28,773 nt of DNA from JALJPB01 sp963933115 (GTDB taxonomy: Bacteria; Pseudomonadota; Gammaproteobacteria; Enterobacterales; Alteromonadaceae). The notes under the pieces were generated by a model that worked only from the letters and a program-made list of their open reading frames with translations, ran no database searches and was not told the DNA's origin. The position numbers and the translations under genes are program-made. Of the stretch, positions 1 to 7,652 are shown piece after piece; the first letter of the stretch is position 1; every line of letters begins with the position of its first letter. Where the stretch lies: the NCBI GenBank assembly GCA_963933115.1, contig CAWVSL010000037.1, positions 1 through 28,773 of the forward strand, given 5' to 3'.

Positions 1-62
1 GTTGGGAGAGCACCGCCCTTACAAGGCGGGGGTCACTGGTTCAAGCCCAGTATCGCCCACCA
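1..62 (+). tRNA. tRNA-Val(UAC), 5' end cut by window edge
   Basis: This is the 3' 62 bases of a tRNA. By comparison with the complete copy just downstream, the first 14 bases lie outside the window. The anticodon stem CCGCC/GGCGG encloses the loop CTTACAA with anticodon TAC, which reads the Val codon GTA. The T arm ACTGG-TTCAAGC-CCAGT is intact and CCA is encoded. The 3' acceptor strand is ATCGCCC, which would pair perfectly with a GGGCGAT 5' strand. It is separated by 26 bases from the next tRNA, so the two are very likely one transcript. Confidence 0.95.
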
Positions 63-88
63 ATTCTAAATAAGTTTAAAGTAATTAT

Positions 89-164
89 GGGCGATTAGCT
101 CAGTTGGGAGAGCACCGCCCTTACAAGGCGGGGGTCACTGGTTCAAGCCCAGTATCGTCCACCA
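89..164 (+). tRNA. tRNA-Val(UAC) with a G3-U70 acceptor wobble
   Basis: This is a complete 76-base tRNA with encoded CCA: acceptor GGGCGAT, D arm GCTC/GAGC, anticodon arm CCGCC-CTTACAA-GGCGG (anticodon TAC at 122-124), T arm ACTGG/CCAGT and discriminator A. Over the 62 bases visible in both, it differs from the upstream copy at one position: T158 instead of C56. That turns the third acceptor pair (3:70) from G-C into G-U. G3-U70 next to G1-C72, G2-C71 and A73 is the known recognition pattern of alanyl-tRNA synthetase. The valine anticodon should still be read by ValRS, so dual charging is possible but not shown. Confidence 0.96.
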
Positions 165-543
165 TCCTTAACCTTCCTGGTTAATGGCTGCAAAAACTAC
201 ACATCATAATATCTATTTAAAAAATCACATAAATATCCTACTTTCAGACTGTATTAATTATACCTGTGGTATTTTTTATGTCTTTTTATGTCTTTTTATG
301 TATTCAAAATGAAAAGTCTTAAAAGAAGTTTTCAATAAAGCAGCCGATACTTAATTATACAATCAGCAGTCAGAAAAGCCCTATAGCTAAACAATTAACG
401 CCAACACCTAATGCATGCCCTTCCATTACCTTTACTGGGTTAGTCATACTTTGTGTGTTGAACAGCTAACTAAGAGAAATATGCAGTTGCATTAATGAAC
501 TTACCCTGTTTAATCATAAGTTAATTAGGGGTATATAGGGGGT
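165..543. other. Intergenic region downstream of the tRNAs
   Basis: No gene is supported in these 379 bases; the few ATG-started frames are under 20 codons. Just after the tRNA a small perfect hairpin (TTAACC at 168-173, GGTTAA at 179-184, 5-base loop) may mark the tRNA transcript end, but no T-run follows it. A short tandem repeat sits at 271-300. The rest is AT-rich sequence running into the stop of the convergent thioesterase gene. Confidence 0.6.
271..300. repeat. Three tandem 10-bp units
   Basis: The unit TCTTTTTATG occurs twice in a row (281-300), preceded by a variant ATTTTTTATG (271-280). It lies in the non-coding stretch after the tRNA pair. The copy number is too low to imply a function; slippage is the simplest origin. 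Confidence 0.75.
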
Positions 544-1020
544 TTAAGCCATGCTAGTAGGCATTTTAACCGCGATAACAGTACCTTTAACACAAATAAT
601 ATTATTGGCCGATAGTGTTATATCCACGATAATTTTCTTTTCTTTTACCTCGGTAAAAGTACCGACTAACTCAAGTTCAACACCTTGCGGGGTTGGCGCT
701 AAATAGCTAATGTTTAGTGCGGCAGTAACAAATCTGTGCACAGGTAAAGTGCCCATTACCCTTGCATCGTTTCGATAAGCCATCGCTGCCGCGCTGCCGG
801 TGCCATGGCAATCTATCAGAGAAGCTAACAGTCCTCCATAAACAAAACCAGGGATGGCCGTATGGTAATCTTTAGGAATAAATCGAGCGATGGTAACATT
901 TTCATTATCACCACCACGCCAATAGCTTTTTATTTGATGGCCATCAGCATTATTTTTACCACAACCATAACAATGACTTAATTCATATGGGTAACAATCT
1001 TGAAATGCTTTACTGTTCAC
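544..1020 (-). CDS. Hotdog-fold (PaaI/4HBT-like) acyl-CoA thioesterase
   Basis: This is a 158-residue cytoplasmic protein of the hotdog thioesterase superfamily, expected to hydrolyse acyl-CoA thioesters; the exact substrate is unknown. The N-terminal Cys-rich signature CYGCGKNN (about residues 17-24) and the segment PGFVYGGLLASLID, which fits the hotdog central helix, support the family. Length is normal for a single-domain member. The start is GTG at 1018-1020, supported by a strong Shine-Dalgarno GAGGGAG five bases upstream; no better ATG is available. It is followed upstream on the same strand by the DUF1294 gene (68-base gap), with no evident functional link. The family is fairly sure and the substrate is not. 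Confidence 0.8.
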   Translation of the reverse strand: MNSKAFQDCYPYELSHCYGCGKNNADGHQIKSYWRGGDNENVTIARFIPKDYHTAIPGFVYGGLLASLIDCHGTGSAAAMAYRNDARVMGTLPVHRFVTAALNISYLAPTPQGVELELVGTFTEVKEKKIIVDITLSANNIICVKGTVIAVKMPTSMA

Positions 1021-1088
1021 AATAACTCCCTCTTAAAATTTTTAACAATTCAATTGAAACTATTATGCATCAACATCATTTTCCAACA

Positions 1089-1466
1089 TTAACCAATCGA
1101 CCGTAAGTTCTCAATAAACTTAACATCATAGGTTAAAGAGCCAAGAAATAATTCTAGATATGTTATACCGATTGATGAATACAGCCATATTAAAATACTT
1201 AAATTTATAACGACAGTTCCCAAAAAAATAAAGTTAAACATACGCTTTTGGCATTTATGTCTGAAGACTTGTTGTCCAATTCTAGCTCCTGGCCAACCAC
1301 CGATTAAAGAAAGTAAATGTAGTGTCCGTTCTTTAATTCGCCATAAACCCCGCTGAGCTTTTGATTTGTCAAACGCATATGCTAAAAAAGTGATTACACT
1401 GGTACATAAATACCACAGTAGTAGTTGATGATGAAATTCACCGATAAAGTATGCTGTTATTATCAA
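1089..1466 (-). CDS. DUF1294 membrane protein, probably with a disrupted or mis-assigned 5' end
   Basis: The 125-residue protein carries the DUF1294 signature: YAFDKSKA, then WRIKERTLHLLSLIGGWPGA and FRHKCQKRMFNFIF, with flanking membrane segments. The function of the family is unknown. Many gammaproteobacterial members have an N-terminal cold-shock domain, which is absent here. The only standard in-frame start is a TTG at 1464-1466 inside the first membrane helix, and it has no Shine-Dalgarno sequence. The frame stays open upstream to a stop at 1524-1526 and encodes a fitting hydrophobic stretch (NYLPLLFLLL). An ATG at 1532-1534 with a weak GAG upstream enters this frame only after a -1 shift, or one extra A, at the A6 run at 1520-1525. 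The gene may therefore be about 148 codons with a frameshift, a sequencing error, or a real decayed 5' end. Confidence 0.75.
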   Translation of the reverse strand: MIITAYFIGEFHHQLLLWYLCTSVITFLAYAFDKSKAQRGLWRIKERTLHLLSLIGGWPGARIGQQVFRHKCQKRMFNFIFLGTVVINLSILIWLYSSIGITYLELFLGSLTYDVKFIENLRSIG

Positions 1467-1677
1467 AAGTAAAAATAATAGGGGTAAATAATTTAAGAAC
1501 TTATTAATTTTATCATGCCTTTTTTAGATCCCATGGTCTCAACAGATGCTTGAACAAAATGAATATAGCTCTCATTAAGTAAAAATAGATAGTTATTTAT
1601 CTACTAGAATTTATTTTAAATTTTTATCCTCAATCGAGATATAGTGCACTCAGCTTATTATTCAAAATGAATCTCTC

Positions 1678-2418
1678 TCAGGGATTAATGACTCTAAAAG
1701 TCAAATTAAATCGTGAGCCCTTAATTTTTAATCTTTTGGGAACTGAATGCTGCCAATAGTGCTGTAATTCGCCAGACATAAGTAAAAATGTGCCGTGTTT
1801 TAGCGGTATGCTGATTTTAGTTGATTTGTCATTGAGTCTAAGCATAAAGTCTCGCTCTTCGCCAAAGTTAACCGAGCCAATGACGGGGTTTATGCCAAGC
1901 TCTTTTTCGTCATCAGCATGCCAATTTTGGTAATCCTCACCGTCTCTGTACCAATTCATTAAAACACTATTAAAAGTAACACCTGATACTTTACCTATGG
2001 CCTCCCTTATATACAAAAGACCTTTGTTCCATTGTTTGGCCTGTAACGTTAAGCCTGAATAGGTGTAGGTTTTATTACTGTCTGCAACCCAGGCTGAAAA
2101 ACGAGGTAAATACACTTCCTTACCGTACATTTTTATTTTATCGTGCTGCCAATCAATGTTTATAAAATCAATAGTGCTTAGCGCTGCTTGGTCAATAGAC
2201 CGCCAGTCTGTTGTTCTCCAATCCGTGGTGTTATTTTCTAAAAAATACTCAATACTTCTATCACTGATTTTTTTATTGAAAAAAAACTCAGAATAAAATA
2301 ATTTGCCATGGGGAACTTTTATATCAAAGCCGTTTAACGCTTCATTCCAGCTCACCGAGTACCCTTCTTCATTAGGAAGATAAAAAGGTAAAATATTGTT
2401 ATCAGCAAATAAGTCCAT
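1678..2418 (-). CDS. AlkB-like 2-oxoglutarate/Fe(II)-dependent dioxygenase
   Basis: This 246-residue protein belongs to the AlkB family of oxidative demethylases, which repair N-alkylated bases using Fe(II), 2-oxoglutarate and O2. The iron triad is visible: H167 and D169 (NWHADDE) and H224 (QHSVPK). R236 and R242 (SRFNLTFR) match the 2-oxoglutarate-binding arginine pattern. The layout, with a long N-terminal lid before FNSVLMNWYRDG, is closer to the ALKBH2/3-type bacterial group than to E. coli AlkB. Residues 64-73 hold an unusual doublet TTDWR-TTDWR. It is transcribed alone: a terminator separates it from the DUF885 gene upstream, and no ada-like partner is nearby. DNA versus RNA substrate cannot be told. 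Confidence 0.9.
   Translation of the reverse strand: MDLFADNNILPFYLPNEEGYSVSWNEALNGFDIKVPHGKLFYSEFFFNKKISDRSIEYFLENNTTDWRTTDWRSIDQAALSTIDFINIDWQHDKIKMYGKEVYLPRFSAWVADSNKTYTYSGLTLQAKQWNKGLLYIREAIGKVSGVTFNSVLMNWYRDGEDYQNWHADDEKELGINPVIGSVNFGEERDFMLRLNDKSTKISIPLKHGTFLLMSGELQHYWQHSVPKRLKIKGSRFNLTFRVINP
2200..2229 (-). repeat. In-frame 15-base tandem repeat inside the AlkB-like gene
   Basis: Codons for residues 64-68 and 69-73 both spell TTDWR but use different synonymous codons (for example AGA and CGG for Arg). The repeat is therefore visible at protein level and diverged at DNA level: either an old duplication or chance. Confidence 0.5.
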
Positions 2419-2524
2419 TTTAAAATCAAACCTTTAAGATATTATCGTTGAATTTCCAATGCCAGTATCAAGCAATGTATACCTAATATTAAATAGATAA
2501 CAATTAATCACTTAATCTTAGCTT

Positions 2525-2550
2525 AAAAAAAACCGCGTTAAAACGCGGTT
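2525..2550 (-). terminator. Rho-independent terminator of the DUF885 gene
   Basis: On the minus strand a perfect 7-bp stem AACCGCG/CGCGGTT (2544-2550 and 2531-2537) with a six-base loop is followed by a run of eight U (A run at 2525-2532). It lies about 30 bases after the stop codon of the DUF885 gene and ahead of the AlkB-like gene, so the two are separate transcription units. Confidence 0.9.
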
Positions 2551-2581
2551 CTAAACTATCAAGATGAGCTAGCATTCAATA

Positions 2582-4435
2582 TTACGCTTTTGTCTCCTCA
2601 ATATATTCATTAACAAGTTGACTAAGTACGTTTAAAGGTAAAGAGCCGTTTCGTAAAACAACATCATGAAATTCTCGGATATCAAACTTATTACCCAAGG
2701 CTACTTTAGCTTTTTCACGTAATTCAATTATTTTTAACATACCAATTTTATACGCTGTAGCTTGAGACGGCATAACAATGTGTCGTTCTACCATTTTAAC
2801 CGCATCAGATTTAGCGTTAGGAGTATTCGTTGAGTAATATTGTATGCCTTCTTCACGTGTCCATTGTTTGGTATGAATACCGGTATCAACAACTAGGCGA
2901 ACTGCGCGCCACAGTTCCATCGCTAAACGACCAAAGTCAGAATAAGGGTCTTGGTATAAACCTATTTCTTTAGGGATCATCTCTGAATATAAGCCCCAGC
3001 CTTCAGTATATGCAGTATAACCACCAAATTTTCTAAACATCGGAATGTCAGTTAACTCTTGTTTTATAGCAATTTGCATGTGATGGCCTGGAAGACCTTC
3101 ATGGTAAGCTAAGGCAGCCATTTGGTAGGTTGGCATAGCGTCCATATCGTAAAGATTAGCATAGTATACACCCGGGCGAGATCCGTCAGGTGCGGGTTGT
3201 TGATAAAAAGCTTTACCTGCAGATTTTTCACGGAAAGCTTCAACGGCTTTCACCTTTAATGCCGCTTTGGGTTTGGTTAAAAACAATTGATCTAAACGAC
3301 CTTCCATATCTTCAATTAAGGCCACCGCTTCATCAAGGTATTTTTTACGCCCAGCTTCATCAGCGGAGTAGTAAAATTGCTTATCGGTTCTCATGAACTC
3401 TAAAAACGCGGCAAGGTCACCGTCAAAATCGACTTTTTTCATAATCACACGCATTTCGTCATGAATACGACTGACTTCACTTAAACCAATATTATGAATT
3501 TCATCCGAGGTAAGATCTGTGGTGGTGGTGCGTTTTAATGCATTATTAAAAAAAGCTTTACCTTCAGGGAATTTCCAAACACCGTGACGAGTATCTGCTT
3601 TAGTTTCTAATACAGTTAAGTAACTAATTAATTGCTCATAGCCAGGTTTTAATGCAGTAGTTAGCGCCAATTCAATGTCAATTAAAAGTGTTGACTTGTC
3701 ATCTTTACCAAGCTCTATTTTATTGATTTTGCTGACAAAATCATTAAGGATCGTACTATTCTCACCGTCATCAAATGGCGCTCCCGTCAGTATATTAGTC
3801 GAGTCACGAATCACATGTTCAAAAACAAATTTAGGCGCGATTATGCCTTTGTCTTCCCTTAATTTAAGTTGGGTGACAAGTTGTTCCATTACCTTTTTAG
3901 TGCCATTGACACGGGAAATATAATCTTGCGCTTCTTTTAGATTGCTAATGGAATGTTGGTTAATTAAAAATGCAGGCACTTGTGAATGCTTGCCACGCAT
4001 TTGATTGACCGGATAGTTATGGAATCGCCATTTATGATCGCTGATACTATTTTCTAAGTCCTGAACAAAAAGGTGATAGCTTATTAACGTTTGAGCATCT
4101 AGATCATCAATATTTAATGCTTTTATTTTTGCTAAGTCTAATTTTGTAAACGCTAGTTCTTTGGCATTATTTTCTTCAGAAAGATCATCCCACTTGTCGT
4201 AATCTTTTTTTATACCAAGGTAGGTTTGAGATACGGGGTCTCTGTCAACGCTCGCGTTGAATATACTATCAAATAACTGATTGGCTTTTTCTGATTCAGA
4301 CATAACCACATCGTTAATAGCCGCATTGGCTGTATTTTTTGATTGGCTATTTTTAGTCTCATTTTGGTTCTCAGCACACGCAGTCAAAAATACGGTAGAG
4401 ATAGCTATTACGAGTAAAGATTTTTTAAAAGTCAT
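2582..4435 (-). CDS. DUF885 family lipoprotein (putative metallopeptidase-like)
   Basis: This is a 617-residue outer-membrane or periplasmic lipoprotein. The start chosen is the ATG at 4433-4435, because it begins a clean lipoprotein signal: MTFKKS, a hydrophobic core, and the lipobox LTAC. The frame is open 24 codons further upstream, but that extension is Lys/Asn-rich and would bury the signal. The DUF885 signature is present: HEGLPGH (H445, E446, H451) and YTEGWGLYSE around residues 476-485. These resemble a zinc-peptidase HExxxGH site, and members are generally annotated as putative peptidases; activity is inferred only. Length matches the family. A strong terminator follows. It stands alone between unrelated genes. 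Confidence 0.9.
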   Translation of the reverse strand: MTFKKSLLVIAISTVFLTACAENQNETKNSQSKNTANAAINDVVMSESEKANQLFDSIFNASVDRDPVSQTYLGIKKDYDKWDDLSEENNAKELAFTKLDLAKIKALNIDDLDAQTLISYHLFVQDLENSISDHKWRFHNYPVNQMRGKHSQVPAFLINQHSISNLKEAQDYISRVNGTKKVMEQLVTQLKLREDKGIIAPKFVFEHVIRDSTNILTGAPFDDGENSTILNDFVSKINKIELGKDDKSTLLIDIELALTTALKPGYEQLISYLTVLETKADTRHGVWKFPEGKAFFNNALKRTTTTDLTSDEIHNIGLSEVSRIHDEMRVIMKKVDFDGDLAAFLEFMRTDKQFYYSADEAGRKKYLDEAVALIEDMEGRLDQLFLTKPKAALKVKAVEAFREKSAGKAFYQQPAPDGSRPGVYYANLYDMDAMPTYQMAALAYHEGLPGHHMQIAIKQELTDIPMFRKFGGYTAYTEGWGLYSEMIPKEIGLYQDPYSDFGRLAMELWRAVRLVVDTGIHTKQWTREEGIQYYSTNTPNAKSDAVKMVERHIVMPSQATAYKIGMLKIIELREKAKVALGNKFDIREFHDVVLRNGSLPLNVLSQLVNEYIEETKA

Positions 4436-4660
4436 GTATAAGTTCTTCTTTATAAAATTTTTGTTATATATTATATCATTTCTCTCATATTTTAAGATGA
4501 AAATCAATTCAAGTTTTATAGAATGCCTACTCGCCAGTAAACCTAAGTATGCTGTCTATGTGCAAAAAACAATCGAATGATCAAGAGATTATGATGATAG
4601 GGTATTATTGATCTGTACCTATAGTGATGGTGTCTCACCGCTTATCCCGTAAATACAGTA

Positions 4661-5194
4661 CTAACTTTTTATTTCTTCAAGGTGATTATACAAATGCATC
4701 ACATGGGCCATCTCATATTCTTTTTTTGATAGCTCACCATAGGCAAAGTGAGGAGCAGTCGCTCCCTGATACTGGTTAAACGCTATCAATGCTTTTTTTA
4801 AACGCTTCAAAGCGACCTCTGCGTCTATATTCAAGTGGAAATTGGGTGCGCCAGGGATTAACTCGTTCAGACCATGAGACATTTTACCTTGATGCGAAAA
4901 AATCGAGAAAGCTAACTTACCTAAGGTTCTTTTAAAAAAAGGTGATTTGTGTACTGGGAATGAAGACATTGAATATTCAACACTTTGTGCACAATGGGTA
5001 AAAATTTGATAAGTATTCCACGGTCCTAACGTTATTAAATTTTGATGAGTTAAAGCCTCAAGTTTTTTTAAAGCCAAGTCAATGGTTAGCTCGTTCTGAG
5101 TTGTTCCCTCAATCAATGCTAATGTCCCGCCTGTTAAACCTATAACAACGCCCGTGCTTAGCATTGACGTCTTAATAAATTTTCTGCGATCCAT
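4661..5194 (-). CDS. DUF1569 (DinB-like fold) protein with Tat signal
   Basis: The 177-residue protein starts with MDRRKFIK followed by a hydrophobic stretch, a twin-arginine (Tat) signal, so it is probably exported folded. The body matches DUF1569: GPWNTYQIFTHCAQSVEYSM near residues 57-76 and a C-terminal helix with H164, H167 and H171. H67 plus these C-terminal histidines suggest a DinB-type metal site; this is inference. The start ATG at 5192-5194 has AAGGA six bases upstream. The 225 bases between it and the DUF885 gene hold no convincing terminator. The biochemical function is unknown. Confidence 0.75.
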   Translation of the reverse strand: MDRRKFIKTSMLSTGVVIGLTGGTLALIEGTTQNELTIDLALKKLEALTHQNLITLGPWNTYQIFTHCAQSVEYSMSSFPVHKSPFFKRTLGKLAFSIFSHQGKMSHGLNELIPGAPNFHLNIDAEVALKRLKKALIAFNQYQGATAPHFAYGELSKKEYEMAHVMHLYNHLEEIKS

Positions 5195-5361
5195 GCTATT
5201 TCCTTAAAAGAGAGCTAACGCCCAGTGGCCGACTTGGTTAAAGACAGCAAAAACACCTTATACTTCGACTATAAATTATTTCTTAAATAAATTCATTAAG
5301 TAGTATAAAACATTTAAAAACCACTGAAACGTAGCATTTTCACTAATGTTAATGAAGAATG

Positions 5362-7158
5362 TTAAAAAACAAAATCTTCACTTTTTATCGCCATCATAGA
5401 ATCAACACCGTTTTCAATACAAGCGGCATGACCTTTTGCTCTTGGTAACATCCGTTGAAAAAAGAACTTGGATGTATTGATTTTTGCTTGGTAAAAAGCC
5501 GTTTCAGTAGTACCTGCTGCTAATTTATCCTGAGCCACTTTAGCCATTTTCGCCCAAAAATAGGCTAAGGTGACATAACCGGCAAACATCAGGTAGTCGA
5601 CTGAAGCACCACCAATTTCATCAGGGTTTTTAATCGCTTTAGCACCAATACTGACAGTAATTTCATGCCACTCTTTGGCATAAGCCATAATCGGTTGAAT
5701 AAATTCAGCCATGGCTTCATTGTCGAAGTTTGCTTGGCAAAAATCTGTAACATCTTTAGAGAAAGGTTTTAATATTGCTCCTTGAGTACCAATGATTTTA
5801 CGCGCCAGTAAATCTAAGGCCTGAATACCCGTAGTGCCTTCATATATACAACTTATTTTGGTATCGCGCATTAACTGCTCCATACCCCACTCTTTTATAA
5901 ATCCATGGCCACCGAGTATTTGCACGCCATGAGTGGTACATTCAAAACCAAGCTCAGAAAGAAATGCTTTAGCTATCGGTGTTAATAATGCGAGCTTAGT
6001 TTCTGCATCCGCTTTTATTGCTTCATCTTTTTCAGCATGACCTATATCGACTAACTGCGCTAAATAGCTAATTAACGCACGACCGCCTTCAGCGATAGAC
6101 TTTTGCGTCAACAACATTCTTCGCACATCTGGATGAACAATAATAGGGTCTGCTGGACCATCAGGATTTTTTATGCCACTAATAGAACGCATTTGTAAAC
6201 GATCTTTAGCATAAGTTAAAGCCCCTTGAAATGAAGCCTCTGCTGCTGCCACACCTTCATTGGCGACACCAATTCTTGCAGCATTCATAAAAGTAAACAT
6301 ACATTTAAGGCCACGATTAGGTTCACCAATTAAGTGACCTTTGGCGCTGTCAAAATTGATCACGCATGTGGCATTGGCATTGATACCCATTTTATGTTCG
6401 ATAGAGCCACAATTAACGCCATTTCTATCGGAGATGGTGCCATCATCATTAACATTAAACTTAGGAACAATAAATAATGAAATACCTTTATTACCTTCAG
6501 GAGAGCCAGGAATACGAGCGATGACTATATGGACAATATTGTCAGACAAGTCGTGATCACCGGCTGAAATGAAAATTTTAGTACCTGTTAATGAATAGCT
6601 GCCATCGTTGTTTAATTCAGCTTTAGTACGCAACATACCTAAATCAGTACCACAATGAGGTTCTGTCAGACACATAGTCCCGGTCCAAGTACCGTCAACA
6701 AGTTTTGGCATAAACTGCTGCTTTTGAGTCTCAGTACCATGGGCTTCTATTGTTGCTAATGCGCCATGACTTAAACCTGGGTACATAGCAAAACTGTGAT
6801 TTGCGCCAGAGAATAACTCAGCAATACTGATATTTAATGACTGTGGTAAGCCTTGACCACCAAATTCTTCAGCTTGAGATAACGTTGGCCAGCCGCCATC
6901 GACATATTGTTTGTAGGCCTCTTTAAAACCATCGGGTGTTGTTACCACACCATCAGTCCATGTACAGCCTTGTTGATCACCTATTTGGTTTATTGGGCCA
7001 ATAACTTGCTCATTTAATTTAGCGGCTTCACCAATAATAGCATCAATCATATCGATGCTTGCATCTTCATAGCCTAAGTGTTGATAGTGATTCTCACAAT
7101 CAAGCAATTCTTGCATAACAAATTTAATATCTCGAACAGGGCTTTTATATTCAGGCAC
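5362..7158 (-). CDS. Acyl-CoA dehydrogenase with extended C-terminal domain (DmdC-like type)
   Basis: This 598-residue FAD enzyme should oxidise an acyl-CoA to the 2-enoyl-CoA. Visible in order are the N-terminal helical domain, the FAD/substrate segment CLTEPHCGTDLGMLRTKAE, the beta domain with MGINANATCVINF, the helical domain with QILGGHGFIKEW, and the catalytic base E440 in IYEGTTGIQ. About 120 extra C-terminal residues follow, as in the roughly 600-residue group that includes 3-methylmercaptopropionyl-CoA dehydrogenase (DmdC) and long-chain dehydrogenases. The substrate cannot be read from the sequence, and no other DMSP gene is nearby. The start is GTG at 7156-7158 with GGAG eight bases upstream. 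It is divergent from the TonB receptor gene and has interleaved inverted repeats upstream. Confidence 0.88.
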   Translation of the reverse strand: MPEYKSPVRDIKFVMQELLDCENHYQHLGYEDASIDMIDAIIGEAAKLNEQVIGPINQIGDQQGCTWTDGVVTTPDGFKEAYKQYVDGGWPTLSQAEEFGGQGLPQSLNISIAELFSGANHSFAMYPGLSHGALATIEAHGTETQKQQFMPKLVDGTWTGTMCLTEPHCGTDLGMLRTKAELNNDGSYSLTGTKIFISAGDHDLSDNIVHIVIARIPGSPEGNKGISLFIVPKFNVNDDGTISDRNGVNCGSIEHKMGINANATCVINFDSAKGHLIGEPNRGLKCMFTFMNAARIGVANEGVAAAEASFQGALTYAKDRLQMRSISGIKNPDGPADPIIVHPDVRRMLLTQKSIAEGGRALISYLAQLVDIGHAEKDEAIKADAETKLALLTPIAKAFLSELGFECTTHGVQILGGHGFIKEWGMEQLMRDTKISCIYEGTTGIQALDLLARKIIGTQGAILKPFSKDVTDFCQANFDNEAMAEFIQPIMAYAKEWHEITVSIGAKAIKNPDEIGGASVDYLMFAGYVTLAYFWAKMAKVAQDKLAAGTTETAFYQAKINTSKFFFQRMLPRAKGHAACIENGVDSMMAIKSEDFVF

Positions 7159-7209
7159 AGTTAATTCTCCATCTAATATTTATAAGGCTACATGCTAATT
7201 CAAGCGATT

Positions 7210-7260
7210 GTATTATCCAAATGAATAATACTTATACCCAATTATTCATTATCGGTATAA
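7210..7260. promoter_or_regulatory. Interleaved inverted repeats, candidate operator for the acyl-CoA dehydrogenase
   Basis: Three perfect inverted repeats overlap here: GTATTAT (7210-7216) with ATAATAC (7225-7231); ATGAATAAT (7221-7229) with ATTATTCAT (7241-7249); and TTATACC (7232-7238) with GGTATAA (7254-7260). They lie 52-102 bases upstream of the dehydrogenase start, where promoter and operator elements would be expected. The binding protein is unknown. AT-rich DNA produces such repeats by chance more easily, so this is tentative. Confidence 0.4.
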
Positions 7261-7570
7261 ACGATGGTATTGCAGTATAATTTGTTAAATCACAGCCTCA
7301 TTCGGTTGAAACTATTTTTATCTAAATAATTAAACACATATATTAGTGAGTTTATTGATTTAATAATTAAACTGATTTATTCTTAGTATGAATAGTTGAC
7401 TATCAATATAATTCATTTGTTTAATTTTATAACTCGACTTAGCATGCTTAAGTAAGATAAATAGGATAATCAATGAACTATAGAAACTATTTTAGTAGAA
7501 AATTAAGAATATAAATAAGTATTCTAAACAGATACCTTATTGGTATATAGTTATATTGTATTAGCAAACC

Positions 7571-7589
7571 TGTAGTTTTACATACTACA
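7571..7589. promoter_or_regulatory. Inverted repeat upstream of the TonB receptor promoter
   Basis: TGTAGT (7571-7576) and ACTACA (7584-7589) form a perfect 6-bp inverted repeat with a seven-base spacer, about 37 bases upstream of the FNR-type box. The size and spacing suit a dimeric regulator site, but no matching regulator gene is in the window. Confidence 0.3.
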
Positions 7590-7615
7590 AAAGAGCGCAG
7601 TAAGCGCCAATTAAA

Positions 7616-7629
7616 TTGATAAAAATCAA
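7616..7629 (+). promoter_or_regulatory. FNR-type (FNR/EtrA) binding box
   Basis: The sequence TTGATAAAAATCAA is an exact match to the classical FNR consensus TTGAT-N4-ATCAA; with one more base on each side it is a 16-base perfect palindrome (7615-7630). Its centre (7622.5) is about 42 bases before the start site predicted from the TATAAT at 7653-7658. This is the class II activator position. The receptor gene may therefore be switched on when oxygen is low. EtrA of related Shewanella recognises the same motif. Confidence 0.75.
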
Positions 7630-7652
7630 TACGTAAAATTAAAATAAATAAT

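Noticed and set aside
168..184. TTAACC/GGTTAA hairpin as a tRNA terminator
   Set aside because: The stem is only six pairs and no T-run follows, so it is mentioned but not called.
1527..1600. Short minus-strand reading including FVQASVETMGSKK upstream of the DUF1294 gene
   Set aside because: Only about 30 open codons between stops; its ATG portion is already considered as the possible frameshifted DUF1294 start, and no family is recognised for the rest.
4436..4507. 24-codon N-terminal extension of the DUF885 protein
   Set aside because: The downstream ATG begins a textbook lipoprotein signal with lipobox LTAC; the extension would hide it.
3190..4580. Plus-strand open frames of 68, 82 and 99 codons across the DUF885 gene
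   Set aside because: They lie opposite a well-supported gene, lack recognisable motifs and ribosome sites, and look like antisense shadows.
5362..7158. Firm assignment of the acyl-CoA dehydrogenase as DmdC of the DMSP pathway
   Set aside because: The long C-terminal type fits, but no dmdA, dmdB or dmdD neighbour is present and the family also contains long-chain enzymes.
7321..7380. Further AT-only palindromes in the divergent intergenic region
   Set aside because: Sequence is nearly all A and T, where such palindromes are expected by chance.
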